NCBI RefSeq assembly: GCF_008370495.1
Contig: NZ_VTUX01000002.1
Location: 186,001-250,000 of the forward strand
DNA: 64,000 nucleotides
Direction: 5' to 3'
From: Pseudohalioglobus sediminis
GTDB taxonomy: Bacteria > Pseudomonadota > Gammaproteobacteria > Pseudomonadales > Halieaceae
Positions 8,003 through 16,665 of this stretch are shown in pieces. The position numbers and the translations under genes are program-made. Every line of letters starts with the position of its first letter. Position 1 is the stretch's first letter. The notes under the pieces were generated by a model, which made no database searches, was not told the origin of the DNA, and was given only the letters and a program-made list of their open reading frames with translations.

Positions 8003-9637
8003 ATGGCTGAAACAGTCAACACCCCACTGGACATGTTCTATCGCTGGGAGCAGGAAACACCCGACAAAGTGTACCTGCGGCAACCGGCAAAACTGGAATG
8101 GAGCGAGTATACCTGGGCCCAGGTGGCCGACCGCGTTCGGCGCATCGCCCGGTTCCTGAAATCCCGGGATTACGAGCCCGGCAGCAGGATCGCGATCTGG
8201 TCGTCAAACAGTATGGACTGGCCTATCGTCGATCTCGCCATCATGCTCGCCGGCCACATCAGCGTACCGATTTATCCCGGGCAGGACGTGGAATCGGCCA
8301 ACTACATCCTCAATCACTCTGACGCCAGGCTGGTCTTCTGCGGCGATTTCGACCAGCACGCCCGCGCCGGCGAGGCTATCGGTGACAATCGCGAGACGGT
8401 GGCAATGTTGGGCTGCAAGAACCCGACCGACACCAGCCTTGAGGATATCTACCAGAACTACGAACCCTACATGGAGTCGCCCCGGCCGGACGGCGAGGAC
8501 ATCTTCACGATTATTTACACCTCTGGCACCACCGGTAACCCCAAGGGCGTCATGCATATGTACCAGACCCCGGGGCACGTGGTCCCGGGCCTGGCGAAGG
8601 CGTTCAGACTTACCGAGGGTGAGAACGACTTTTTCTCATTCCTGCCCATGTCCCACGCCGCCGAGCGCATCGTGGTGGAAATGTGCAGCCTCTACGTCAA
8701 TGCGACCATCTCTTTCTCTGAGGGGCTGGAGACATTCGGCGACGAAATCCGCTCCGTGCAACCGACCCTGTTTTTTGCCGTGCCCCGGCTCTGGGTCAAG
8801 TTCAAGGAGGGCGTGGACGCCAAGATTCCGCCGGAAGCCCAGGCCGGTCTCACTGCCGAGCAGAAAGCCGGCATTGCGCAGATGCTGGGACTGGGGCGCG
8901 CGCGTTTCATTCTCACCGGTTCAGCGCCCTGCCCCCGGGACGTGCAGGACTGGTTCCTGGATATGGGCATCGCCCTGCGCGACGGCTACGGCATGACCGA
9001 GAATTTTATCCACGGCATCGGCTGGACCAAAGACGACCAGCCCATTTCAGGCTGTGTCGGCCAACCCATGGACGACAGCATCCAGGTGCGCCTGTCCGAC
9101 TCCGGCGAAATCCAGTTCAAGAGCAAGGGCCTGATGAAAGGCTACTACCTGAATCCCGAGAAAACGGCAGAGGTCTTCGATGACGGCTGGTACTGCACCG
9201 GCGACTCGGGCAAGTTCGACGAGGACGGGAATCTCTGGGTCACCGGGCGTGTCAGCGAGGTATTCAAGACCTCCAAGGGCAAGTTCATCGTGCCGACGCG
9301 ACTGGAGACCCTGTTCGGGCGCAATCCCAGCCTGGCGCAATTCTGTTGCATGGGCCATGGCCTGGACGCGCCGATCATACTGGTCACGCTGTCGGAACTG
9401 GGCAAGGGCCGTGACCGCGAGGAACTCACGGCTGAACTGGAGGCGCTACTGGACGAGATCAATGCCGAAGTGCCGGCGCATGAACGCGTGTCCAACCTGT
9501 TCATCACCGATGAATGGACCATCGAAAACGCCCTGCTCACGCCGACCATGAAACTGAAGCGCAAGCAGATCGAAGACCACTACCGCGACCTCGTCCAGCA
9601 ACACCTGGGCAAGGGACGCGTCAACTTCCTGGATTAG
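8003..9637 (+). CDS. Long-chain acyl-CoA synthetase (AMP-forming)
   Basis: A 544-residue ANL-superfamily ligase. The P-loop YTSGTTGNPKGV is at 172-183, followed by YGMTEN and a CTGDSGKFDEDGNLWVTGR hinge region, the pattern of FadD15/bubblegum-type long-chain ligases. It forms acyl-AMP, then acyl-CoA. The start at 8003 is supported by AAGGAG 6 bases upstream; the longer frame to 7952 is not. It is the first gene of a three-gene operon with aldehyde and alcohol dehydrogenases (17- and 26-base gaps), so it probably activates the acid they produce. Confidence 0.9.
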   Translation: MAETVNTPLDMFYRWEQETPDKVYLRQPAKLEWSEYTWAQVADRVRRIARFLKSRDYEPGSRIAIWSSNSMDWPIVDLAIMLAGHISVPIYPGQDVESANYILNHSDARLVFCGDFDQHARAGEAIGDNRETVAMLGCKNPTDTSLEDIYQNYEPYMESPRPDGEDIFTIIYTSGTTGNPKGVMHMYQTPGHVVPGLAKAFRLTEGENDFFSFLPMSHAAERIVVEMCSLYVNATISFSEGLETFGDEIRSVQPTLFFAVPRLWVKFKEGVDAKIPPEAQAGLTAEQKAGIAQMLGLGRARFILTGSAPCPRDVQDWFLDMGIALRDGYGMTENFIHGIGWTKDDQPISGCVGQPMDDSIQVRLSDSGEIQFKSKGLMKGYYLNPEKTAEVFDDGWYCTGDSGKFDEDGNLWVTGRVSEVFKTSKGKFIVPTRLETLFGRNPSLAQFCCMGHGLDAPIILVTLSELGKGRDREELTAELEALLDEINAEVPAHERVSNLFITDEWTIENALLTPTMKLKRKQIEDHYRDLVQQHLGKGRVNFLD

Positions 9638-9653
9638 GCGAGAGGAGACAATA

Positions 9654-11174
9654 ATGACGGAACTACAACACTTCCCGTTAATCATCAACGGCGAACGCTG
9701 TGAACCCGCGAGCGGCGAATACGCCGACGTGATCAACCCGGCGGACGGCAACGTCATTGCTAGGGCCGCCATGGGCGACAAGGCCGATGTGGACAAAGCC
9801 GTGGCCGCGGCGCGCGCCGCCTTCGATGACCGCGCTTGGCGCGAGATGTCACCGGCCGACCGCTCCAAGGTGCTGTACAGTTGCGCCCACGTGGTGATGC
9901 AGAACGCGCAGGAACTGATCGAGCTGGAAATCGCTTGCTCCGGCGCCACCCTGAATCGCGCCAGCAACCTGGATATTCCCGCGGTGGCGGACCTGTGGAT
10001 GAACCTGGCGGAGGCGGTGAAGACCTATCCCTTCGTCAGCAACCAGTCTCCCCGCCCCCTGCCGGAGCAGTGGCACTCACAGATATTCAAGGAGCCCGTG
10101 GGCGTGTGCGGGCTGATCACGGCCTGGAACTTCCCGCTGCTACTGTTTTCCTGGAAAGTCGGTCCCGCACTTGCCGCTGGCAACACCATGGTGTTGAAGC
10201 CATCGGAACTGACCCCGACCTCGTCCATCCGCCTCGCCGAGTTGCTGCAGCAGGTACTGCCCCCCGGCGTACTGAATGTGGTCAACGGTGATGGCGCCCG
10301 TGTGGGCGATGCCATGACCCTGCACCGGGGCATCGACAAGATATCGTTCACCGGCTCAACCCGCGTGGGACGGATCGTGCAGACCAACTGCGCTTCCACC
10401 ATGAAGCGCTGCACCCTGGAACTGGGTGGCAAGGGCCCGGGTATCGTACTGCCCGATGCCGACCTGGACATGGTGGCACAGGGCTCCCTGTGGGCGGTGT
10501 ATATGAACGCGGGCCAGGCCTGCGAGTCCGGCACCCGGCTGCTGGTACACGAGGATGTCTACGACGAGCTATTGCAAAAGCTTGCAGAGCGCTCCGACCA
10601 GGTCATTGTCGGCAATCCCGCGGACCCGGCAACCGGCGTTGGCCCGATGTCTACAGAGGCGCATTTCCACAAGGTGATGGGTTATATCGAGTCAGGTGTT
10701 GCCGAGGGCGCGAGGGTGGTCTGCGGCGGCGAGCCCGCCACTGTGGCAGGCTGCGAAGGCGGCTTCTACGTCCAGCCCACGGTACTGGCTGATGTTACCA
10801 ACGACATGAAGGTCGCCCGCGAGGAAATCTTCGGACCGGTGCTCTCGGTCATCAAGTACAGCGATGTGGACGAGGCGGTCCGGATTGCCAACGACACCGA
10901 CTATGGCCTGTCCGCCGGCATCTGGACCGGCGACCTAGTCAGGGCCCAGCAACTGGCCAGGGAACTGCGCGCCGGTTCCGTGTGGGTTAATGACTGGCAC
11001 ATGATGCGCACCGATGCCCCCTTTGGCGGTTACAAGCAGAGCGGATACGGCCGTGAACTGGGCGCCCAGAGCATCGACGCCTACGTGGAGACCAAGGCCG
11101 TACAGATGTCCTTTGAGCGCGTGCCAGAGCGCAAGGGCATGCAGCGCATCGTCCACACCACCCTGGGCCAATAA
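9654..11174 (+). CDS. NAD(P)-dependent aldehyde dehydrogenase
   Basis: A 506-residue ALDH-superfamily enzyme with the oxyanion N159 (TAWNFPLL), general base E256 (LELGGKGP) and nucleophile C290 (NAGQACESGT). The gene has a GAGAGGAG ribosome-binding site. It should oxidise an aldehyde to an acid, the step between the downstream alcohol dehydrogenase and the upstream acyl-CoA ligase. Confidence 0.92.
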   Translation: MTELQHFPLIINGERCEPASGEYADVINPADGNVIARAAMGDKADVDKAVAAARAAFDDRAWREMSPADRSKVLYSCAHVVMQNAQELIELEIACSGATLNRASNLDIPAVADLWMNLAEAVKTYPFVSNQSPRPLPEQWHSQIFKEPVGVCGLITAWNFPLLLFSWKVGPALAAGNTMVLKPSELTPTSSIRLAELLQQVLPPGVLNVVNGDGARVGDAMTLHRGIDKISFTGSTRVGRIVQTNCASTMKRCTLELGGKGPGIVLPDADLDMVAQGSLWAVYMNAGQACESGTRLLVHEDVYDELLQKLAERSDQVIVGNPADPATGVGPMSTEAHFHKVMGYIESGVAEGARVVCGGEPATVAGCEGGFYVQPTVLADVTNDMKVAREEIFGPVLSVIKYSDVDEAVRIANDTDYGLSAGIWTGDLVRAQQLARELRAGSVWVNDWHMMRTDAPFGGYKQSGYGRELGAQSIDAYVETKAVQMSFERVPERKGMQRIVHTTLGQ

Positions 11175-11199
11175 CAACAGCATTCGACGGAGCAGAATC

Positions 11200-12399
11200 A
11201 TGTCCAACACAGGTTACTTTCAATACAACATGCGCACGGTGGTCCACAGCGGCTGCGGTGCCATCGTTCGCATCCCTGCCCTGCTGCAAGGCATGGGCGC
11301 ACGTCGCGTCCTGCTGATATCCGACCCCGGTCTCAAGGCCGTCGGTATTGTCGATCGCGTGGTGAGTTGTTTCGATAACTGGCAGTCAGGCACCATGCCG
11401 ACACTGGCCGGCGTGTATACCGACATCCCACCAGACGCACACAGCAGTGCGGTAAACCAGTGCGCGGCCTATGCCAGGGAGATCGCCGCAGACGCCATAC
11501 TTGCCGTGGGCGGCGGCTCTGTACTGGATGCGTCCAAGGCGGTGAAATACGCCCTGCAGCACCAGGTGCTGAATATCGCTGACATGCTGCAGAGCGGCAT
11601 TCGCAGTGAGTCCTGGCCGGCGGCCACCCACTCCGGCATCCCTCACCTTGCCGTACCGACGACCGCCGGGACCGGCGCTGAGGCCTCCAACGCGGCGGTG
11701 ATCTACAACGAGGAAGTGGGTATCAAGGGTGGCATCGTAGCCCCTTACCTGGAGCCCGATATCGCGGTACTGGATGCACAACTCACCCTGGGGCTGCCCC
11801 CTGGCCTGACTGCCTCTACCGGCATGGACGCGCTGACTCATGCCCTGGAGGGGGTAGCCTCGCCCAACGCCAATCCGTTTACCGACGCCCACTGCATGAT
11901 GGCCGCGCAGTTGATCGAAAAGAACCTGCCCCTCGCCGTCGCCAACGGACAGGACCTCGATGCCAGACACCAGATGCTGACCGCCAGTTGCATGGCGATC
12001 GACGGCTACGTGGCGTCCCTGAACGCAACACCGGTACACAATTGCGCTCATGCTTTCGGGGCCCTGTTTCACATCCCCCATGGCGATGCCAACGGCGTTT
12101 TCCTGCCCATCGTCATGGAGGCGCTGCCGGAGCTGTATATCCCCAATGCGGAGCGACTGGCCCAGGCGCTGAATATGCAGGCCGGTGGCAATTCCGGTGA
12201 GGCACTGCTGCAGGATGTGATCGGCAGAATCCGCCAGCTGCAACAGCAGATCGGCTGCGCTACTGACCTGAAGCGCTGGGACGTCAGCGCGGATCGCCTG
12301 GAGGAGATTGTCATGGCGGTAGCCACCGACCCGATCGCGATGTTCTACCCCATCCCGCCGGAGAAGATCGCCGAGATTACCGTCAAGGCTATCGGTTGA
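11200..12399 (+). CDS. Iron-containing alcohol dehydrogenase
   Basis: A 399-residue group III (Fe-ADH) enzyme: NAD-binding GGGSVLD (104-110), PTTAGTGAEAS, and metal ligands D210, H214 (GMDALTHALEG), H280 (PVHNCAHAFG) and H294 (HIPHGDAN). I use ATG 11200 (MSNTGYFQYN), 25 bases after the aldehyde dehydrogenase stop, with GGAG upstream. It should interconvert a primary alcohol and aldehyde. With the two genes before it, it completes an alcohol-aldehyde-acid-CoA ester route. Confidence 0.9.
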   Translation: MSNTGYFQYNMRTVVHSGCGAIVRIPALLQGMGARRVLLISDPGLKAVGIVDRVVSCFDNWQSGTMPTLAGVYTDIPPDAHSSAVNQCAAYAREIAADAILAVGGGSVLDASKAVKYALQHQVLNIADMLQSGIRSESWPAATHSGIPHLAVPTTAGTGAEASNAAVIYNEEVGIKGGIVAPYLEPDIAVLDAQLTLGLPPGLTASTGMDALTHALEGVASPNANPFTDAHCMMAAQLIEKNLPLAVANGQDLDARHQMLTASCMAIDGYVASLNATPVHNCAHAFGALFHIPHGDANGVFLPIVMEALPELYIPNAERLAQALNMQAGGNSGEALLQDVIGRIRQLQQQIGCATDLKRWDVSADRLEEIVMAVATDPIAMFYPIPPEKIAEITVKAIG

Positions 12400-12428
12400 T
12401 TAGTTGCCGCTGAAGTGACAGTGTATGG

Positions 12429-12457
12429 AACGGGCCCGCGGGGCCCGTTTTATATTT
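12429..12457 (+). terminator. Rho-independent terminator
   Basis: A perfect 9-bp stem, AACGGGCCC (12429-12437) and GGGCCCGTT (12441-12449), with a GCG loop, followed by TTATATTT. It ends the ligase/ALDH/ADH operon. Confidence 0.85.
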
Positions 12458-12503
12458 ATGGGCACCGCCCGAAGAGCCAACCACCAGAAACGGAGCAACC
12501 CCC

Positions 12504-12929
12504 ATGGCCCAATCAGCTGCCCAGGCCGTCGTGCAGGCATTCTATGCGGCGCTGGCTCAGAAGCAGACCGACCCCGACGTCGACCTGACCGCATTCTTCA
12601 GCGCCGATGCCCGCTGGTGCTTGCCGCGCACCAGCCCGCTGCACAACAAGCTACAGGGCCCGGAAGCCATCGCCGGCCTTTTTAGTGGCGCCGTTGACAG
12701 TTATTACCGACCTGAGAGCATGCGCTACGACTACCATGCGCAACTCGCTGACGACACGCATGTGATGATGCAGTTCACGCTCTCAGCCACCACCGCCAAC
12801 GGCAAGGATTACGAGAACGACTACTGCCTGCTCTACCGCGTGGAAGACGGGCTGATTGCCGAGGTGAAGGAATTTTTCGACACGGCACTGCTGTTTGACC
12901 TGATGCCCGAGGTGCGCGAAAACGCCTAG
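12504..12929 (+). CDS. SnoaL-like / NTF2-fold protein
   Basis: A 141-residue protein with the NTF2-like pattern: an N-terminal helix (AVVQAFYAALAQ), WCLPRTSPLHNKLQGPEAIAGLF, a central strand set ending in YCLLYRVEDGLIAEVKEFFDT. The fold covers limonene-epoxide hydrolases, ketosteroid isomerases and SnoaL cyclases; which it is cannot be told. It lies after the operon terminator and so probably has its own promoter. Confidence 0.75.
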   Translation: MAQSAAQAVVQAFYAALAQKQTDPDVDLTAFFSADARWCLPRTSPLHNKLQGPEAIAGLFSGAVDSYYRPESMRYDYHAQLADDTHVMMQFTLSATTANGKDYENDYCLLYRVEDGLIAEVKEFFDTALLFDLMPEVRENA

Positions 12930-12957
12930 TGGCCCTGCCTGGCGCGACGCAATCGCC

Positions 12958-13686
12958 TCAATTACAGAACCAGTCCTGCACCGCCTGCAAGGTATAGCGA
13001 CCATCGGCGGCGTAATCAGCCAGATCCTGCAACAGGACCAGGCGCGTGCGCTGCGGATCGGCGGTATTGGCGGTGAGATAGCCGTAAAAGAGTCCGGCCT
13101 GGTCAAAAATAGCCGGCGGATAGCTGGCAAAACGGTTCCACGGGCTGAGTTCGGAACTCGTCGAACCAAAATCGCCGAACCGGTTCCAGATGCTGTCCAC
13201 GGCCCTGGGCGAACCGAAGATACTGTTGCTGTTGCAGATCGACTCCGGGTCCAGCCTGGTGCAGGTAATGCATCCGAGGTAATAGTCCGAGGTGACGCCA
13301 CCGTACAACAGCAGGTGACCGTTACTGTTCACCGGGATCACCTCGAAAACGGGTTCGAGGTAGAACACCTCGTCCGCTTCGAGGAACATCATCAGTACCG
13401 GGTTACCCTCGAAAGCACTGGTCTCCAGTTCGCAATCGCCCAGGCGTCCGCCGCAGAGCCCGCGATCACGTTTTTTCCAGCCGGCAAAGCGGTATCCGGC
13501 CCTGGGTTCTGCGATAAAGGTCTCGTCGAAGAAAATATCGCTGACCTCGACAATGCAGCGCTCACCCTGGGCACAACCATAGGCACCCGAGGCGGACACC
13601 ACGTTGCCGCCATTGGGCACCACTATTTCTATTTTGCAGCCGGACAGCGCGAAGGCCGCCAGCAACAGAATCATCAGCCTGATCAT
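12958..13686 (-). CDS. Lipoprotein with InlB-type repeat and SIWN-rich C-terminus
   Basis: A 242-residue predicted lipoprotein (signal MIRLMILLLAAFALSGC, lipidated C17). The N-half contains a divergent InlB/beta-repeat-like stretch (AEPRAGYRFAGWKKRDRG with paired Cys). The C-half holds the repeated pattern ICNSNSIFGS, SIWNRFGDFGS, SPWNRFA seen in uncharacterised bacterial proteins. Function unknown; an envelope location is inferred. It lies 18 bases downstream of the DUF3237 gene, possibly co-transcribed with it. Confidence 0.65.
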   Translation of the reverse strand: MIRLMILLLAAFALSGCKIEIVVPNGGNVVSASGAYGCAQGERCIVEVSDIFFDETFIAEPRAGYRFAGWKKRDRGLCGGRLGDCELETSAFEGNPVLMMFLEADEVFYLEPVFEVIPVNSNGHLLLYGGVTSDYYLGCITCTRLDPESICNSNSIFGSPRAVDSIWNRFGDFGSTSSELSPWNRFASYPPAIFDQAGLFYGYLTANTADPQRTRLVLLQDLADYAADGRYTLQAVQDWFCN

Positions 13687-13704
13687 AACGTTACGCCCTG
13701 GAGA

Positions 13705-14154
13705 CTACTGCGGCCGCCAGACGCGGTAGGCCACACCTGAATCCGGCAACAATCGGCCCTCGCCGACGAAGAAGGTGGTATTGACCCAGCTGTAACGCTC
13801 ATCGCCCGTCTCCAGGCGCGGGTTGGTATAAAAATACTGCTCACCGAACTCGGTGCCCGAGCCACTGGCCAGCGCCCCGTGGACCGCCTCGTTCATTTCC
13901 ATCAGTCCGGTGTACTGCATATAGATATGCGCGCCGTCATGCGTCTCCAGCTGCAGGCGAACATCCACCCGCAGGAAACCATCGGGGCCGATCAGCGCCC
14001 ATTCGCCGCCGGCAAGTACCCTGCCGCGCAGGCGCTCGCCGCTTACCTCACCGGATGCGACCGTATACACGACGCGGGTGCCCGAGGGCCCCGCGCCGAC
14101 GGGCAGCGGCTCATGCAACTTTATTTCCAGCGAGAATTCCTCTGTTAAACGCAT
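13705..14154 (-). CDS. DUF3237 protein
   Basis: A 149-residue beta-rich protein matching DUF3237: EFSLEIKLHEPLPVGAGPSG at the N-terminus, then GGEWALIGPDGFLRVDVR, YMQYTGLMEMN, QYFYTNPRLETGDERYSWVN, and a C-terminal VAYRVW. These proteins are common near aromatic and steroid catabolic genes; their activity is unknown. It lies upstream of the small lipoprotein gene on the same strand. Confidence 0.75.
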   Translation of the reverse strand: MRLTEEFSLEIKLHEPLPVGAGPSGTRVVYTVASGEVSGERLRGRVLAGGEWALIGPDGFLRVDVRLQLETHDGAHIYMQYTGLMEMNEAVHGALASGSGTEFGEQYFYTNPRLETGDERYSWVNTTFFVGEGRLLPDSGVAYRVWRPQ

Positions 14155-14252
14155 GCTCAGCTCCGGGGAATGGTCTTGTCATAGAGTTTGTCGATAGGGG
14201 CATCATAGCCCAGTACAGCCGCTGAAACAGCGACGATGTGCTGTCGGGAACA

Positions 14253-14290
14253 GAAAAAACCCGGGCTTTTCCCCGCGCTGGCGCGCCAGC
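14253..14290 (-). terminator. Possible terminator / palindrome pair
   Basis: Just after the stop of the NTF2 gene at 14294, the minus strand reads a perfect 14-bp palindrome GCTGGCGCGCCAGC (14277-14290), then AAAAGCCCGGGTTTTTT. The second element is short-stemmed but has a six-T run. It plausibly ends the minus-strand operon. Confidence 0.5.
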
Positions 14291-14293
14291 CCG

Positions 14294-14824
14294 CTACGAG
14301 GTGTTGCGTTGCAGCTGCTGCGCCAGCTTTTCCTTCATCGGCAGCACCCACTCTGCTTTCAAACGGGGAGACAACAATCCGGCATCTTCCAGTTCGTCGC
14401 ATAGCAGCATCTGGTGGGCGAGATCAAACATATCGAACTGGCGACTGATCCTGGCGTCGCTGTTGAGTGTAATAAAGGACACACCCGGGGTCTGGAAGTA
14501 GCTGCCGTCGGCACGGGTACCGGGCCCCCTGTTCAGCCAGTGCGTCACCAGGTTGTTCTGCGCGCCCACGTAGACGCCCTCATAGGGGAAGGTCCAGCCC
14601 TCCCAGCCGACCTGCATATCGCGGCCATAATGCGTAGCCTTGATCTCCTCGATGCCGTTGGCGGTAACATTCATCACCCCGGCATATTCGCAGGTGTAAA
14701 CGCAATCCGTGGCGTAGAGCTCGTCGACGAATGCCAGCCAATCGTTGCTGATGGAAGCCGCCTGGTGGGCCGCGATAAGGCGCTCGGCAGTCGCCCTCAG
14801 TACCTGTTCACTCAATCGTGTCAT
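14294..14824 (-). CDS. SnoaL-like / NTF2-fold protein
   Basis: A 176-residue NTF2-like protein (DWLAFVDELYATDCVYTCEYAG, FPYEGVYVGAQNNLVTHWLNRGP, FQTPGVSFITLNSDARISRQFD) with a C-terminal helical extension. It could be a polyketide-cyclase-like or isomerase-like enzyme, but no catalytic residues can be assigned with confidence. It lies 26 bases downstream of an epimerase-like gene and is probably the last gene of a minus-strand operon starting with the LLM oxidoreductase at 16610. Confidence 0.75.
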   Translation of the reverse strand: MTRLSEQVLRATAERLIAAHQAASISNDWLAFVDELYATDCVYTCEYAGVMNVTANGIEEIKATHYGRDMQVGWEGWTFPYEGVYVGAQNNLVTHWLNRGPGTRADGSYFQTPGVSFITLNSDARISRQFDMFDLAHQMLLCDELEDAGLLSPRLKAEWVLPMKEKLAQQLQRNTS

Positions 14825-14850
14825 GTTCGATTCTCCCGACCCGCAAAGCG

Positions 14851-15744
14851 TCAGCCGTAGGCACTGACGACCTGTTCTATGGTGTGTTGAATACGCCCGA
14901 GGGGGTAGCTCAATTCGCCCAGCTCGGGCTCATAACTCACCCGTGCATTGCGGCCGGCATACATCATGACGTCAGGAAACAACGGGTGTTCCTGCTCTGA
15001 AACAGGCAGGTCCACCGGGTTACCCGCTGCCCGGAAGAACCGTTCCAGGTAAGTCTTCCAGCTGAGGTTTTCGTCGCCCACCAGGTAGTCATGGCCACCC
15101 CTGCCCTGCTCCAGCGCGCTGGCTATCGCTGCGGACATGGACTCGCTGCTGATGTGATTGGTACCGCCCGCCGGAGCAAGCAGCGGCACGCCTTCCAGCT
15201 TGCCACGGGCATAATCCACCATCGCCGCGACATGCGGCAGCCGCAGCCCGGGCACATGGCCGAGGATAAATGGCGCATTCAGGCTGCACACGGAAAAACT
15301 GTCACAGTCCAGCTGCCTGACGCCCTCGTCCGCGAGATGGCGCGAGCGCACATAGACTGAGCGTGCGATGGCCTCGGGCGCCACCTGCGGGTAAAAGCTG
15401 CCGATGTAGACCGCGCGCGCAAGGCCGGCCGATCTGGCGCTGGCAAAAAATGCCGGGATGGCTTCCACGTTCACCCGGGTGTAAAAGGCTGCCTCATCCT
15501 GCCCGCGCGGGAACTGGCGTATATCGGCACCGGCCGCAAAGACCATTTGCTCAAAGCCAGACCACTGCGCCGCTGATAAGGGCTCCTGCACGTAGTCGGC
15601 GGCGATGTGCTCAAACTCCTGCAGGCACTCGAGCGTGGGTGCGCTGCGCGACATCAGGGTGACTTCATGCCCCAGCTCGCGCAGGTGAAGCGCCGCATGC
15701 GCCCCGGTCAAACCGGTACCGCCAACAATCAGAATCCTGGCCAT
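14851..15744 (-). CDS. NAD-dependent epimerase/dehydratase-like protein (extended SDR)
   Basis: A 297-residue protein with the Rossmann motif GGTGLTGAH (8-16) and the extended-SDR order of strands. The catalytic YxxxK appears as YVRSR, with Arg instead of Lys, so ordinary dehydrogenase chemistry is doubtful. It may be an atypical oxidoreductase or an NmrA-like NADP-binding protein. It overlaps no neighbour, with a 2-base gap to the LLM gene upstream, so it is certainly in the same operon. Confidence 0.75.
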   Translation of the reverse strand: MARILIVGGTGLTGAHAALHLRELGHEVTLMSRSAPTLECLQEFEHIAADYVQEPLSAAQWSGFEQMVFAAGADIRQFPRGQDEAAFYTRVNVEAIPAFFASARSAGLARAVYIGSFYPQVAPEAIARSVYVRSRHLADEGVRQLDCDSFSVCSLNAPFILGHVPGLRLPHVAAMVDYARGKLEGVPLLAPAGGTNHISSESMSAAIASALEQGRGGHDYLVGDENLSWKTYLERFFRAAGNPVDLPVSEQEHPLFPDVMMYAGRNARVSYEPELGELSYPLGRIQHTIEQVVSAYG

Positions 15745-15746
15745 GA

Positions 15747-16610
15747 TCAGTCCTGTAACTCGGGTATGACTTTGGCGTACTTGTCGATCATGGGCATCAC
15801 CGCCTCCGGTTTATCCCAGAGATCCATGGCCACGCCGATGGTGGCGCGCTCGATGCCCATATCCCGGTACTGCTTGAGTTTGTCGAGGTTGCCGGTGTCC
15901 ATTATCTGGATGTTGATTTCCACATCATCGGGGTCGCGACCCGCGGCCCTGACCTCTTCCCGAAAGCTGCTGACGCTCTGTTCGACATCGCCCATGGCCA
16001 CATCAACCGGGTACCAGCCATCTGCCCAGGCGGCAGCGTGCTTCCTGCCAAGCGGGCCCATGGCACCGAGGAACACCTTCGGGCCTCCGGGCTGCAAGGG
16101 CTTCGGATCAGCCCATACCGGGTCGAAGCGAATGTACTGCCCCTGGTAGCTGGCTTCTTCCTCACGCCACAGGGCACGTGTTGCCGCCACGGTTTCGCGC
16201 ATCACCGCGTAGCGCTTGTTGAAAGGATGCGGATTGGCATTCTCGAATTCTTCCTGATTCCAGCCGACGCCGGTGCCGATCATCACGCGCCCGTTGGACA
16301 ACTGGTCGAGGGTGGCGATGGTCTTGGCCTGCGCGAACAGGTCGCGCTCCATCAACAGGGCAATGCCGGTACCCAGCTTCAGCCTGGTAGTGGCATTGGC
16401 CGCCGTCATCAGCGACAGGTAGGGATCCATCATGGTGCGATACGGCAACGGCATTTCACCGCCCGGCGGATACGGCGTTTTCCGCGAACAGGGAATATGA
16501 CTGTGCTCCCCGTACCAGAGTGACTCAAAACCCCTGTCTTCCAGCGCCCGGGCCAGCTCGGCCGGGTGCGGGTCCCTGAGCGTGTTCATTGAGCTGAATG
16601 CAAGATGCAT
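15747..16610 (-). CDS. Luciferase-like (LLM class) flavin-dependent oxidoreductase
   Basis: A 287-residue LLM protein: SLWYGEHSHIP, LKLGTGIALLMERD, LATLDQLSNGRVMIGTGVGWNQEEF. The pattern is that of the TIGR03619 type, usually annotated F420-dependent, but many such proteins in Gammaproteobacteria probably use FMN. It probably oxidises or reduces a lipid-like substrate. It is the first gene of the operon with the epimerase-like and NTF2-fold genes. Confidence 0.82.
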   Translation of the reverse strand: MHLAFSSMNTLRDPHPAELARALEDRGFESLWYGEHSHIPCSRKTPYPPGGEMPLPYRTMMDPYLSLMTAANATTRLKLGTGIALLMERDLFAQAKTIATLDQLSNGRVMIGTGVGWNQEEFENANPHPFNKRYAVMRETVAATRALWREEEASYQGQYIRFDPVWADPKPLQPGGPKVFLGAMGPLGRKHAAAWADGWYPVDVAMGDVEQSVSSFREEVRAAGRDPDDVEINIQIMDTGNLDKLKQYRDMGIERATIGVAMDLWDKPEAVMPMIDKYAKVIPELQD

Positions 16611-16665
16611 AAGCTGTTTCCTTGTTTGATTATTGTTTGACTACTGCCGGTGACGGCAGTTGCCT

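Noticed and set aside
11386-12243. 285-residue minus-strand frame
   Set aside because: It is opposite the iron-containing alcohol dehydrogenase with all metal ligands present; the shadow has no known pattern.
14157-14402. 81-residue minus-strand frame after the DUF3237 start
   Set aside because: It overlaps the end of the NTF2-fold gene in another frame, with no SD and no recognisable motif; the area is better read as a terminator.
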